Shown here: positions 23,114-35,300 of the stretch, one piece after another | How the letters are laid out: each line of letters starts with the position of its first letter | Numbering within the stretch: the stretch's first letter is position 1 | Assembly (NCBI GenBank): GCA_027382625.1 | Contig: JAJKFJ010022673.1 | Span: 1 to 64,000 of the forward strand | DNA length: 64,000 nt | Direction: 5' to 3' | Source of the DNA: Tetmemena sp. SeJ-2015 | Taxonomy: Eukaryota; Ciliophora; Spirotrichea; Sporadotrichida; Oxytrichidae | Position numbers and translations under genes: made by a program | Notes under the pieces: model-generated | Seen by the model: the letters and a program-made list of their open reading frames with translations, nothing else | Database searches by the model: none | What the model was told of the DNA's origin: nothing

Positions 23114-24213
23114 TCAGACTTAAGGTTTCTGGCAAGTAATAATCATCACTTCAATAAATTTAGGATCAAGATTGTTCTTCACTCCCATTCTTTCCTCATA
23201 TAAACTTCTTGCATCTTCAATAAACTTGGTCCTCTTTTGCTCATCAAGCTTTGCAAGCATACCTTGCGAGCCTGGGTGGCCAAATGTATAGTCAAAGTAT
23301 TCCTCGAATTTATCACAGCTGAAGTACATCGGCTGATACCAGATTCTCACGTTTGTGAAGCCTTGAGCCTCAAAATCCTTCCTTGTCTCCTCTGGACTCT
23401 CCCCAAAGCGATGAATTCTTCTCACCATTTCTGGGTTACGAGGAAGGTCAATCTAGCTGTACAAGTCTCTCATGAGATTTGAATTCCCATCATTCGCTTC
23501 TCTACCTAGTACTGTGAATCCTAATCAAGATAGATATAAACTCTAAAAGTTATAAAGTTTAATCTCGCACCTGGCATTGAAACTCTGTATGCCTCTCTCA
23601 ATTAAGCCTCATGATCGTCAACCATCATGAGAGATAGATTAGCGAGATAAGCATCGAAAGAACCATCTCTAAAGGGCAAATCTTAATTGTCGGCTTGACA
23701 ACCAAATATAAATCTGTCAGTTGCTGCCACTTTCTCCTCCTCCAAAAGCTTTTCAATAAATTAATCAGAATATCCTCCTACTCTTTCTTTAAATTTATGA
23801 ATGAGTTTATCGAAAGATTTATCGGTTGAGACCTCATGAGGGATTATCTTAACTTTATTGTGAGCGATGGCTGTGTAGGATTCGCTGATATCCTGATTGT
23901 CAAACCTCTTTCTCATAGACTCTATCATTTGGCTTGAGAAGTCACACGCAACTACAACACCTCCTCTCTGAAGATATGTACTAGCAAGCAGCTGAGTGTG
24001 GAACCCAGGTCCACTTGCTACCTCAAGGATCCTTGTTGCTTGATCGACTCTCGCATGAGTGCACAGAGTCACGAAGGGCTGACTTGTCATAAACATTTGC
24101 TTTCTCTCATAGAACTCAGCCATCGAGTCCCACATCTTAGCTTTAGGATTAGACTGTAGAGGAGTCGAGTTATTTTCTTAAACAGGCTGGTTAGTTTGAG
24201 TTAAGTTTTGCAT
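23114..24213 (-). CDS. Class I SAM-dependent methyltransferase, copy 3
   Basis: The best preserved IES-containing copy. After removal of one 38 bp IES (23522-23564) the CDS is 1062 bases, 354 codons with UGA. The Gln/Asn-rich leader is followed by MWDSMAEFYERK, motif I RILEVASGPGFHTQLLA, VVVACDFSSQMIES, FIFGCQADNQDLPF, YLANLSLMMVDDH, then the C-terminal block FTNVRIWYQPMYFSCDKFEE and FIEVMIITCQKP. All expected motifs are present, so it is probably functional after development. Substrate cannot be told. Confidence 0.8.
23522..23564 (-). other. IES in methyltransferase copy 3, pointer TAATC
   Basis: TAATC is found at 23522-23526 and 23560-23564. Removing 38 bases gives PGARLGFTVLGRE, matching the family. 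Reading the same region as a GT-AG intron would delete the conserved ARL. The site is identical to that of the IES in copy 2. Confidence 0.85.
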
Positions 24214-24913
24214 TTGGAGCTTTGTTAGATTTGTAGGCTGTATATTATTAAATAATTTAAAGCTTGAAAACCTTTTAAGCTAAATCTAGAGTAATTACGT
24301 CAATTAAGAAAACGTCATTTGAAGGGAAGTTTTGCCAGGCTTTATTAAAAAGTTTTTTTTATCTTTACTATTAATCTATATTTCCTGGTTAATTTCTTCA
24401 AGACAAATTTATATATTGGAGCTCCTAAATTTACAGTCCACTGAGAGTGAGATCAGGAAAGCGATGAACTCTTAAAGAAAGGAGATAGCTACTATCTAAA
24501 TCAATAGATGAATACCTGAAAAATGCCAATTTTACTCTATAAGTTAACTCTTCTAATATTTAATTGAATTACCTCACAGAAAAATTTAAGATTATTGTTG
24601 CGATCGCTTAAATTAAATTCAAAAGGATTATAAAGTCAAATGATTGATTTATTTATAGAAATGAGTTTATCTCTTTAAGAAATGGCTTTAAGATTTAGAA
24701 AGAACATTTAAAGCAATAATAATTTTAAGGGTTCAATTTAAAAATTGCTGATTTGATATTTCTTATCTATAAAGAATTTGCCATTCAAATTTTTGCATCC
24801 TCTGTTCTTAATTCTCTGTACTCTATATTTTAAATTGCTAAAGCATTTTTAAAAATCTTTTCAAATTTAGGATAGGTAATTAAGAAATCATTAAAAAGGC
24901 TTAAGTTGTATTC
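24214..24913. other. AT-rich spacer, no gene seen
   Basis: Between methyltransferase copies 3 and 4. Low-complexity AT-rich DNA. No conserved frame or RNA gene was noticed; probably germline-limited. Confidence 0.4.
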
Positions 24914-25850
24914 AAGGTTTTCTGCACACGATTATCATTACCTCTATGAATTTAGGATCTAGCACTTTGGATTAAAAAAAAATATGAAGAATCCTAATCA
25001 AACCCAAATATCATTCAAGACTCAAGGTGAATTCGCATAAAATACTACACATAGCTTATTTAATGACAAAAATGAGAGGATTAATCTCTCCTCATATAAT
25101 CTTTTTGTGTCATCCATTACCTTTTATATCTGCTCCTCACTTAACTTATCTAGCACCTGCCTTGTGCTCGGATGATTGATGCGCATTTCTTGGTAGTCTT
25201 CGAACTTCTCGATGCTAAAGTGCATGGGCTGATACCATATCCGTATGTCTGTGAAGCCAAACTCCTCAAGCTCTGCCCTCATTTTCTCAGGGTCCTCACC
25301 TAGCCTGTGTATCCACTTTATTGAGTCCTCGATACTGGGAAGTTCGTTCAGTTGGTAAACTTCCTTAAGAATGTTTTGGTTGTTATCATTCTCTTCCCTC
25401 CCCATCACTGAGAATGCAAGTCTTGCTCCTGACTTAGTGACTCTGAAAGCCTCTGATAGTTGGTTGCGATGATTGGTCACCCACATCAGAGACAGATTGG
25501 CCATATAGCAGTCGAAGCTGCCATCTTTAAAAGGAAGAGACTCGTTGTCAGCCTGGCATCCGAATATGAACTTGTCTGTACTTTCAACTCCTTGCTCTGT
25601 AATTACTGATTCGATAAACTTCTAACAATTGATTTAATAAGTATCATTAATTTCCACAATTGTTATATCAAAGTCGTGGCTTTCTTTTGCTGACACTTCA
25701 TTAGTGAGGATGTGAAACTTGTTACGCTTAGCACTAGTATAGGACTCACTGAGATCAGGATCCTCAAATCTCTGCTTCATGAGTTCCATCATCTGGCTTG
25801 AGTAGTCACATGCAACAATTGCACTTCCTCTTTAGAGTGATCAAGTTTGA
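24914..25850 (-). pseudogene. SAM methyltransferase copy 4, main segment (interrupted)
   Basis: Reads IVACDYSSQMMELMKQRF, FIFGCQADNESLPF, YMANLSLMWVTNH, SGARLAFSVMGREEND (no IES at the site used in copies 2 and 3), WIHRLGEDPEKMRAELEEFG and IWYQPMHFSIEKF. Near the end an insert of about 100 bp (24975-25085) separates YEER from KVLDPKFIEVMIIVCRKP and its UGA. TTAATCC flanks most of it, but that excision alone does not restore the frame. At its upstream end the copy carries a UGA (VLQT-stop-SLQRG), and the N terminus is missing. The missing part is found at 27335-27553. It is therefore either a pseudogene or one part of a gene in pieces. Confidence 0.6.
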
Positions 25851-26166
25851 AGGACCTGGGAATGGAATCCAGAGCCAGCCGCCACTTCAACTCAAAATTA
25901 TTTCCTATGCAAACTTTCTAACTTAATACTAGTTATAATTTAGTAAACACAAGATAAGAAGTTTAACTATGAATATCCATCTAATTTTATCTAATTATTG
26001 CTTTTTAGAGGCATATACAATTAAATATATGATCAAATGTAATATGATTTTAGCTAAAATTTGGAAACTATCCTATCTAAAATTCAAAAAAAAATTTCAC
26101 TTCAATTTGAACCATGATTTTAACACATATTTTTATTTTATTAAGATTTGATTTACCAACTAAAGA

Positions 26167-26424
26167 ATGGAATACACGAAGCCTCCTCACCACGAGAGAG
26201 TAAGCGTTCTTTCGAATGATTCCCCAAAGAGACTGAGTTAGCAACCCAATTTTCTATCATAGGAAGTGGAGGATGCTCTTTTTCCGCCTCCTCGTTAAAT
26301 TCAAAGAGTTTACTACTATAGAAGCATAAGCAATTTCAGGACTCAATCATAGAGTGGTAGACTCAATCATCTCTACAGACCTTAAATCAATTTGACATAA
26401 ATCAGAAATTAAAGACGTCAATGA
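26167..26424 (+). CDS. Small basic hypothetical protein inside the methyltransferase gap
   Basis: An uninterrupted 85-residue frame, ATG to UGA, with nine UAR codons. Starts MEYTKPPHHERVSVLSNDSP, ends with Arg/Gln-rich RRQ. Contains FPPPRQIQRVYYYRSISNF. No known domain. It lies on the opposite strand between two pieces of methyltransferase copies 4/5. The number of Gln-coded UAR positions without any UGA argues for real coding use, either germline-expressed or a separate somatic gene. Confidence 0.45.
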
Positions 26425-26769
26425 ACAAACTAGGCTATAGTTCGATTCACTGCTTGACTTATACAAGCAAATTTATCCCTTTAAGTATAATAATTGTTGG
26501 ATAATAACTTAACTTTTATAATGCAACTTATTTTAAGATGGTAAATGATATCTAAATTTTTATATTAGAGCTTATATATGTCAAGAATTAAAAATTTAAA
26601 GATGATCTTGACCTACAAATAAACTTAATTCAAGATAGTTATCTCAAATTAAAAATATCTAGAGTTCTATAGGGGACAAAAATGGATTTCATAATACATT
26701 TTGGTTATGTTTTTGTGGGGCATTTATCTCATTAAACAATTCTAGTTTAATTTATTATAATTTGTTTGG

Positions 26770-27130
26770 TGCTTGGATGATTGATGCGCATCTCTTGGTA
26801 GTCTTCAAACTTCTCAATGCTGAAATGCATGGGCTGGTACCATATCCGTATGTCTGTGAAGCCAAACTCTTCCAGCTCTGCCCTCATTTTCTCAGGGTCC
26901 TCACCCAGCCTGTGTATCCACTTTATTGAGTCCTCTATGCTTGTTTATTATATTTATGTTTTTTGAATATTTTAATTGTAATATTTGAAGACCTATCACT
27001 ATGAAATATAATTTAGATTTTTTAAATTAATGCTTCTTCTACATATAGAGGCATTTAAAGTGATTATATCTTAAATTTTACTAAAATAATGTCAGCCTGG
27101 CATCCAAATATGAAATTATCTTTTCTTATC
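26770..27130 (-). pseudogene. SAM methyltransferase copy 5 fragments
   Basis: 26770-26945 codes IEDSIKWIHRLGEDPEKM and on to YQEMRINHPST, almost identical to copy 4 (25160-25335). 27085-27125 preserves only FGCQAD. AT-rich DNA replaces everything between and after. The fragments lack all SAM-binding motifs. Confidence 0.65.
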
Positions 27131-27239
27131 TTATAAACCTTGAACTTTAATAAATTCGTAAGTGAATTTCTCTCTCATATTTTAAAAATTTCCATGCAAA
27201 TTAAATTATTTATTGCTATAAAAATAATTGTGAAGGATC

Positions 27240-27553
27240 CATTTTATTTAGGGGCCTCAAATCTCTGATTAGTTATTTACATAATCTGGCTTGAGTAGTT
27301 CTAAATATTCTTAATAGTTTAGAATTTCTCTTTAGAGGTAGGTGGCTCCGAGGACCAGTAAATGAAATTCAGAGAAAGCCGCCACTTCAAGGATTCGCTT
27401 TGCTTGATCAGCTCTTGTGTGAGTGCATAGAGTAATGAATGGCTGGAGAGTAGACTGGATCATCAACTGGTCGTAGTGCTTGGCCACAGAATCCCACATT
27501 TTAACTTTCTCAGTTGAATTTGTAATGTCTGCTGCGTTTGCTTTGGTTTCCAT
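27240..27553 (-). other. N-terminal methyltransferase segment (candidate first segment of copy 4/5)
   Basis: Codes METKANAADITNSTEKVKMW, DSVAKHYDQLMIQSTLQPF and the motif I start RILEVAA, then a corrupted FSEFHLLVLG, then ATYLQR. It shares TTGAAGTGGCGGCT and CTCTAAAGAG with the upstream edge of copy 4 (near 25885 and 25835). Switching to copy 4 between those shared words gives a clean GSGFH motif and a clean LQRGSAIVACDYSS, which neither copy has alone. This is the pattern of an odd-even scrambled gene built from two partial duplicates. Confidence 0.55.
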
Positions 27554-28655
27554 TGTGAGATTGAGATAAGATATCTATTAAGATTCTCCTAGCCTTTTAT
27601 AGGCCAATTTATTTACGTAATTTAAATGGACACGAAATTAAATCTCACCTCTTTTTATCAGAAATACTCTTTAATCTTGTAAATGTAAAATTGATGAGAG
27701 ACTTCACTTACTTATCTGAGAGAGAAAATTATAATTTAAAGGGTATTTGTAAAAATAATTTATATAATCAATAAAATTTGGTGCATTAATTATTATGAGG
27801 ATAATCTTGGACTGATGATCAACTGTATTAAATAAATGAAATTAAAAACTCCTAATAGATTTCCTCACTGGTGAGGAAATGAAGTGACAGGTATCATTGC
27901 AAATTTTTTATCTAATAATTTTTATGTACAAAATTTATTATGAAATTGCCCTAAAATTTAACAGAGTCTATTCTACTCTTAATTTTTAGGGTTTAATGCA
28001 ATGTTCTAAGAGTTTTTAAGAGCAACTAACAGTACTATTCATAGAGTATACTTTGAGTCTTGGAATTCATGTTTTTTTTATTTGAGGCACTAATTCCATC
28101 AAACAAATTGGGGATAACTTCGTCTTTTAAGATAATATTTAGTTGATTAACTAATAATTTAGGGCTAAAATTATAACAGTGAAAGAGATAAAACTCAATT
28201 ATTTAATAAAAAGAGTTAAGCTTCATAATAATAAATTTAAGACGAGAATGTGAATCCTTGATGAAGTACTTTCAATTTAGTGAGCTAAAATAATGCGTTT
28301 TGTATTATAATTATAGCGACGATAATAATCTAATCGTATCTTCCCTGTAATGAAATTCATTGCTCTAATTTTTATTTCACAAAATTTGCACACTTTAAAC
28401 TCTTAATTTTTATATTCAATTTGTTACTTCATGCTTATATTGTTTATCTTTTTCCATGGATGATTTAATTTGTTTCTAAAATGATAATGATGATAAGGCT
28501 GCCAAATTAATTTTAACTATAAAAAGAAATAAATGGGGCAGTTTATTCTCAAACCAGAACTCATTATCTGATCCGATAGTTATTAAAACATTCAATTTAA
28601 ATAAAAGAATCAGCAATTAATTATTGGCTTACCAATCAAAAGAAGTAAATTCATT
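27554..28655. other. AT-rich spacer, no gene seen
   Basis: About 1.1 kb of AT-rich DNA with frequent stops of all kinds. No conserved frame, hairpin or RNA gene was noticed. Confidence 0.4.
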
Positions 28656-29835
28656 TTAGGTTTAAAGAAGAATCTGCATTAAGGAAAACAAATTTAAATT
28701 TATCGCAATGCAGTTCATTAGTGTCTAATAGCAAATTTAAAAATAACTGCCCATATTCTGAGTGAACTTGGATATTTATCTTTTTCAAAATTTGATAAGA
28801 TCCAAGTCTCAAAACAAATTTGTTTTTGATAATTAGACAGACTCTTTAAACTGAGATTTATAAAGTATATGAGCACAATATATTTTATTCTTATTTGAAA
28901 ACTATGTATATTGATCGTGAAGACGCCAAGCTTGATCTGCTCCAAGGGAGTGAGCCCTCCCTAGGTGAGCTTCTCTCTTCTCCTGAGAGCCTTTGCTTGA
29001 GCGACATTCTGACTCTGTCTCCTTTGATGGAACTACTGCTACTGCTGATTTGAATGAATTCCTTGAATGAATCTGCGCCCAGAGCTCTCTCTACACTAAT
29101 AAATATTGATCCTTAAGAAACTTTTGTTTTTAATTTATCTATAATCTACCTTGAAAAGAGTTAAAACTCTTCTTTTCCTCTTCCTCTCCCTCATCGTCAT
29201 CATTTTCCTCAAAAGGTCTCTCAAAGTCTCTAGTTATTTCAAACAGACTGAGTTTCTCAGGGTCCTCCAAAAATATCACAGAAAAGGGGCTTTTGAAATC
29301 TAACTCAGGCAAATCCATACTCCTCAAAACGAAAGACTGGTGATACAGCTGCTTCAGCAAGAACTCTCTGTTTATGCAAAGTTCTCCAAACCAATCGAAG
29401 CCCCTGAAAGTGGATATCTACTGGAATCCAGGCAGAAACTTCTCATACTGGAGTCCTAGATAGTTTTTTTTAATTATTGTCACAAGGGAATTTTTTAAAG
29501 TTCTCAAAGCCAAAGAAATGAGGCAGCAGGGAGTCCTTGAGTTCAATCACTTAGGCTTAAATTACTAACTTCAATATCAACATCATAAACTAAATTGCTT
29601 GATCGTTCTGGTCGAAGCCTGATAGATAGGAAGAAAAGGCGCGAGAATCAGTTGTATGCAAGGCTGTCTCAACCATGCTGCTCATGTCCTTGCAACTCAG
29701 TACTCTTTGGTTGCCATAGATCTCGCAAAACACTGTGTCTACTTGGTAGATGGGCAACTCTTAGGCATCTTCAGAGTTATCGTCATCTTAAGCGTTCTAC
29801 TAGTTGTGGGATGAGGCCTCTCTCTGCCCTCTCAT
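28656..29835 (-). CDS. Hypothetical acidic protein
   Basis: Unrecognised. Starts MRGQREASSHNQQNAQDDDN, then PIYQVDTVFCEIYGNQRVLS and SSMVETALHTTDSRAFSSYL. After a short intron (about 29540-29580) it reads VIELKDSLLPHFFGFENFKK, then FDWFGELCINREFLLKQLYH and SPFSVIFLEDPEKLSLFEI, and an acidic stretch (EENDDDEGEEEEKK). A 60 bp GT-AG intron (about 29088-29147) follows, then a Ser-rich basic tail. The frame shifts once at an A8 run near 29466, possibly a sequence error or small IES. The frame stays UGA-free to 28656. No domain identified. Confidence 0.55.
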
Positions 29836-30494
29836 TATAAATATAATTGCAACATTATTTTACATGCTGCCGGCGCCTCTTTGATGTCCTCCTCTTTAAT
29901 TAAACAAATTAACTTTCAGACTGCTTCTTCATAACTTTCTGGCTGAAGCAAAGCATTAAATGCTCTTCCCCTACGATCTTAATTTAAATGAGAATTTAAT
30001 TTTAATTTAAATACCAATGATTTCATAATCTGTCAATTTTATTTAAGACTTTTTGTTGCCTAAGAGTAAGATATGATGAAAAGTACTACATAAGAGAAGT
30101 AGCAATAGAAATATGAGGGGAAAATGATTCACTATTTCTGCAGAGTTGCTAGAAAGCGAGTTCATTAAATTTCTTAATATATTTTTTGAATGCTTAAATT
30201 TTCCGAATAAATTGTAAGTGGATCAGAGGTTGTGATTATATATCTTATTATTTTTATTAATTTTCTTTGATTGTACTAATTTATAATTAATCTTTGGTGG
30301 TTGTTCGTCATATTGAACTTCACTTGATTGAATTGGAAGCACTGATGGCAAGGTAACTACCTAGGAGAAGACCTTCAAGTGGGAATCAGTCTTAAAACCT
30401 TTATGGAGGCACAGCTATCTTTTGATTTGTATGGTCAAGTCAACTATAAAATTATTTTAAGATATGTAAACTAACTTATAATTTATTATTTAAG
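29836..30494. other. AT-rich spacer, no gene seen
   Basis: Between the acidic protein gene and the kelch-like gene. No conserved frame recognised. Confidence 0.35.
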
Positions 30495-31320
30495 TCAACT
30501 TTGAGGACTGCTCTTCCTTTCCAGCCTCCAAAGTTTAGTAATACTCAGACACAAATATAAATTTTCAATATCTATGTTTGAGGGTGGCTCTAGCATGACT
30601 ATCTCAAGAAGAGGGACAAAGTTGATGCGTTGATCCTTGTAGTCTTGCCCTCCGATGATTACAAGTTGATCGCAGCCTGCTTGCTTGCTCAACATCACAC
30701 AAACTTTAAACAAATAATAATAATATATTATTTTTCGCAATCTTTTATTATTATTAATTTCTTTAACTAATAGCGATAATTACTTTTTTGATTTAAGTAC
30801 ATTGTATAAAAAATGAATATGGAATTTTTGTTTATGTCTTAGCAAAGATTTAGCAATATTATTTATTTAATTGCTTAATAATTATATTAAACTTAGGTGC
30901 TTGAGTCCATTATAAATGAATGACTATGAGTCAAAATAACTTATTTATATAATTAATTCAAATTAATTCAATAAAATAATTATAATTACACAAGGTAAAC
31001 AGTTTCTTCATAACTCAAACAAACAAATTATAAAAATATCTGTTAAAATATCTTATTATTTTATAAAATTTTTATTTAAGCTGATAAATTGTCCTTCTGA
31101 TGAAAAAAGCGAGCTGTACAGGATAAAATGTTATACAAAGTCAAATTATTTGAGTTTGAGATATTCGAAGTTGCGCTGCCATCAGGAGTTTGACCACCTA
31201 CAAAGTAGAAATTGTCGAGATCAGACACAACTGTAAACTATAAATTATTAAACTATTAAAACTCATCCAACTAAAAGCCTCTGTCAACTCTCCTCTCTAT
31301 ATTCTTAAAAGAAAATTATT
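30495..31320 (-). CDS. Kelch-repeat-like protein, fragment
   Basis: Two blocks carry kelch-type hydrophobic-GG motifs: DLDNFYFVGGQTPDGSATSN (31100-31230) and AGCDQLVIIGGQDYKDQRIN (30590-30690), each followed by an L/I-rich strand (FVPLLEIVMLEPPSN). They are separated by AT-rich DNA (30740-31000) that is open but low complexity, probably an IES or intron. An upstream basic piece (NIERRVDRGFQLDE) sits at 31270-31310. The stop is the UGA at 30495. The N terminus is not found nearby, so this may be the 3' segments of a split gene. Kelch repeats form beta-propellers used in protein binding. Confidence 0.5.
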
Positions 31321-31399
31321 TAAAATGTAATATACTGTCTAAGTGAATTGGTTATATAGCTGAGAATTTAAATACATATTAGTAATTAAATTAAAATGG

Positions 31400-31830
31400 A
31401 ACTTGTGAGTGGTGGTTGAAGGGTGTCTCATATTTTGATAAGTATTAGACCATTTGATTTAGTATTAAATTCTAAGCATTTTATATCCTTACATCTTTTG
31501 AAGGGAGCGCTCAGCTCAGAAATATAAGTGACTTAATATTTTTGGAATGTGATTATGGAAGATGAGAAGTGAGTGCTTCATATCTGGCTGGTGCGCAGCG
31601 CTATAAACATATAATTTTACGAAGAAATACATCTTAATTTATGCATAGCTATTGAAAAAGTTGCTGGTCAGGGAGAGGTGCGAATCTAATTATTGAACAG
31701 CCTCACATCACCCCTTATTATATTAGCCAATCACTGATTTTAATTAAATTGTCTAGAATAATGTCACCAATCTCGTTGACTACTTAAGTTATCATGGTAA
31801 TCTAGGAAGAGGATTGCCCATTTTAATCAA
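31400..31830. repeat. Dispersed repeat, copy 1
   Basis: It shares ordered blocks with 60480-60860: an AAATTCTAAG-type word, TTTTGAAGGGAGCGCTCAG, a GGTGCGAATCT/GGTGAATCTGTG block, CCAATCACTGAT, and a final ATCATGGTAATC/TCATCAGGGTAAT block. The rest diverges. It has no obvious coding frame. The second copy ends at the start of the mitochondrial carrier gene. Confidence 0.65.
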
Positions 31831-32399
31831 AGTTTTCAAGTAGGTGAATATCCATAATGTAAAGTCTTTACCCTACCCACAAAAACTGCCTTTACTTGAA
31901 GGTGGCTCTTAAGTCCTCTCTTTTTTAGAAAATTCTCTAGGGATCTTCAAATTTATTTCGATACATCATTTAAAATGAAAAATATTTATATTTACTTTCA
32001 ATTTTATAAGAGCTCTTTTCAGAATAATTAGTGGCTCAAGTTATGGTAAAATTAGAATAGAAACTGTAGAGTTATCATTTGTCTTTTCTGAAGGTCTGAG
32101 CTTGATGATTAAAGAAGAAATCTTTAATTATCATTTTGATATCATGCATACTTCAAAATTTTAGAAGAAGACTCATTTTAAAACTTGAAAGTATTAATAA
32201 ATTTAAATGCTGAAATATAGGACCCCAAGAAGTGACTCCAAAGTCGTTTTTGCGAATAAAAATTCAGAGCTAAAATATCCATTTTCCTTATTTTTGATAA
32301 AAATTTCCCCTTATAATCAACTTCTTATCTATTTATTCTGCTTGCTATTTTTTAGAAAGATTTTTAATTATTTAATTTGAATGAATTTTTATTTAATTT

Positions 32400-35300
32400 T
32401 GATCTCTGACTTGAAGAAGGACGAAATTGTTGTTGTCGAAATTGATGTAAAGTAGAGGAGTCAAATTTTCAAAAAATGCGGAAAAGCGGCAAATGTGTGA
32501 AGGCACAAATTTTGCCACAACTAAAGCTAATTAAAAATACCTTCTTTATTTCTTAAATGATGCTCTGTGTCTCTCCACTCTGTTGAAGACAATTTCAAAT
32601 TCAAACTGGTTGAAATCTGGAATTGGTATCTCAGTCGTGTAATGCCATTAGCTAGAGGAGAAGTTGAGCTGCTCTTCCATCTTCCTAGCTATGCATTTTA
32701 TAGTCTAGCTGAAAGTCTTCATGATTATAGTATGTTGATATCCATATATTTAAATTATTATATTTGTGTAATGATTGAGCTCATGTGCTTCTGGAAAGTT
32801 TCGCGATGCCTGCCAAACCGCATAACCTCAATTTTCTCTTGCTTGAAACCTAGGAACTTAGTCAAAGCTGGATTAAGTTTTGTGTGAAACTACTATTAAG
32901 ATTAAAGTTAAAATAAGGAATCTATCTTAATTGCGTTTTATAATACCCAGAAATTTGGGGTCCAACTTTATTGGTAAAGCAATCCTCCGATGTGCTTAAA
33001 GCTCTTTGCCCTTCAAACTTCTGCATGACCTCTTCATGAGCTGACTATAAACAAACAAATGTAAGATGATGATTGATATGTGTTTAACTACTGATCATCT
33101 TCTGTCCAATTCGGATTGGAAATTGTGTCCACAAACTTCTTAGTAGCTTCATTAAAATAGGCAAGCTCAGACTGTACCAAATACTGCTTCATTTATCCAA
33201 TTTGAGTCAACATATCACTTTCTAGTCCACTCACACCATTTTAAATAAGAATAATCAGTTTTAATTTGATATTTTAAAGCTTAAATCTCATCATTTATTA
33301 ATTTTTTAATAAAAAGTGTGTAAATAATTTTTAGAACAGAATAAATTTGCAACATTTATTTTATTCACAGTTTGCTGAGCTTGATAATTCATACTTACTC
33401 TGTAGTTGAAGAATTGGTCTTGGAAGTCATCTCTGTTAAACTTGATTGAGCAGTACTCGTCTTTGAAGTCCCTGAGAGTGGGGAGCACTGACCTCTAGTT
33501 TATCTTCAAAAACGAGTTGTACACTATACACATCGGAGTGAACTGCTTGCTTGCTTTGTACCTCAACACACATTCTCAATTATCATAAAATTTTAGCATT
33601 TAAAAATTAAGAAAGTTAATAATTCTTTGCAACAGACATAGAAGTCGGAGAGGCGCAGCTAGTTCAAAGGGAGTCCAGTCCTCATACAAATTGAGAGGTC
33701 TTTCTCTTTCTCCTTCTTTTAGACATTTTGAGTTTGCCTTTGTGAAAGAGATGGTGCCTAGAATAATTATTTATTCTAAAAAAAATAGGCCATCAAAATA
33801 TTTAGAACACTTCCTCCTTGCTCTGTTGGTCGATAGTCATAAACGACTCTGTAACAACTTCATTAAGTATTTAAATAGGATAACTTGGTTGCTGGGATCT
33901 TTGCCCCTTGAATTTAGTCCAAATTTATTTAACGACAATAAAATAATGTTTTCCAAGGTTGAAAGCTGCAAATTGGGCTTCAAGAGATCGAGCTGGTCCA
34001 AACTGACCTAATAAAATAATAAGTTTGAATGACCTGAGTGATCTGAGTGCAAAAAGGACTGAGTCTTTCTATGTGAAGATGACTTTGACTCCTCTTAGAA
34101 TTGAGCTGGTGGAAGTATTTGAGCTCCAGTGTAGAGTGAGTGATTCTTTTCCCTCTAACTTCGAATTTGACTAGTGTGAGATGATGACGATACAGACGTA
34201 TCAACAATAAATAGTGCTTATGTATCTTATATTGATGGTCTGCTACTCTTGAAGTTTTAAGAGAAGTTGGTGAAGTCTCTGCTCTCCTTTTATGTGGAGA
34301 GAAGCTAGAAAGGCGGCTGAGTTTATTATAAATAAATGAGGTTGGGACTATCTTAGCAGTTGTTGGGTTTGATCTGAAAAGGGCCGATTTTAACTTTGAT
34401 TGCTCTCAAAGATCTAAAGTGAGGTTTGAGAAACATTTCTTCCCTCAACTTGATTGTTGGCCATGGACCTGCTAACATCAAAGTTGTTCCACTGAGAAAC
34501 ATCACCACTGTAAGAGTCTCTCAGTCTTTAATACAAATTAAATTTAGCTTGATGACCTCCCTTATAGAATATATGCGCAAAATTCTTAGGGTATAGCAAC
34601 TTTAATACAAAATATTACTTAATATAATTTAATCATAAGCAATTGAGATTTAAAACTGCTGATATTTTTCCCTCATGTCGGATTTAAGATTTTTACTTCA
34701 AAGCTTTTATATTTATTATGATAATTGAGAATACATATTTAACTCAATCGATTATCAGCAAATGTGTAACAAATTTTTTTAAAGACTTTTGACTACCGAA
34801 TATTTTGTTAATAGCTTCAATTATGAAGCTTACTTTTTGTAAATATTTGTTATTTTCTGAAATAATTTTGCATAATTAATATTTTAAGATAATGATATTG
34901 ATTGTATTTATAAACTATTAGGGGTATGGAAAGCTTGCTTGTTTGAAGGTGTTGGAGCCAAAGTTTGGCGATGAAGCCTGATCCTAGTGGTAATGCTGAC
35001 TGCCGCAATTTGAATGCCTTGAGGCAAGTTGAGTCTTGGATTGAGATTCATTTCTGTTCCACTCCAAACTTTAATTTGGCTAATGATTGAATTGATCAGT
35101 CCAAGAATAAGACTATCTACTCTCCCAATTGATCTGTTATAGATAGGATTATAACAAGATTGGGTTGAAACTACAAATAAGTGTAAAAGACAAAGTAGGT
35201 ATGATGTTCTTATATGAAGATGATAAACGCAAATAAAATAGGTAAAATATTACAAAACTTAAAATTAATAAACCAAAAAATATCTTAAACACTGCGTATT

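Noticed and set aside
23522..23575. Methyltransferase copy 3 insert as a GT-AG intron (GTGCGAG...ATTAG)
   Set aside because: It would remove the conserved ARL residues present in the uninterrupted paralogs, while pointer excision keeps them.
29595..29840. Cys-rich plus-strand frame (SQPCCSCPCNSV)
   Set aside because: The minus strand reads a natural protein with several UAR-coded Gln codons that continues into the downstream exons; the Cys-rich frame is its antisense.
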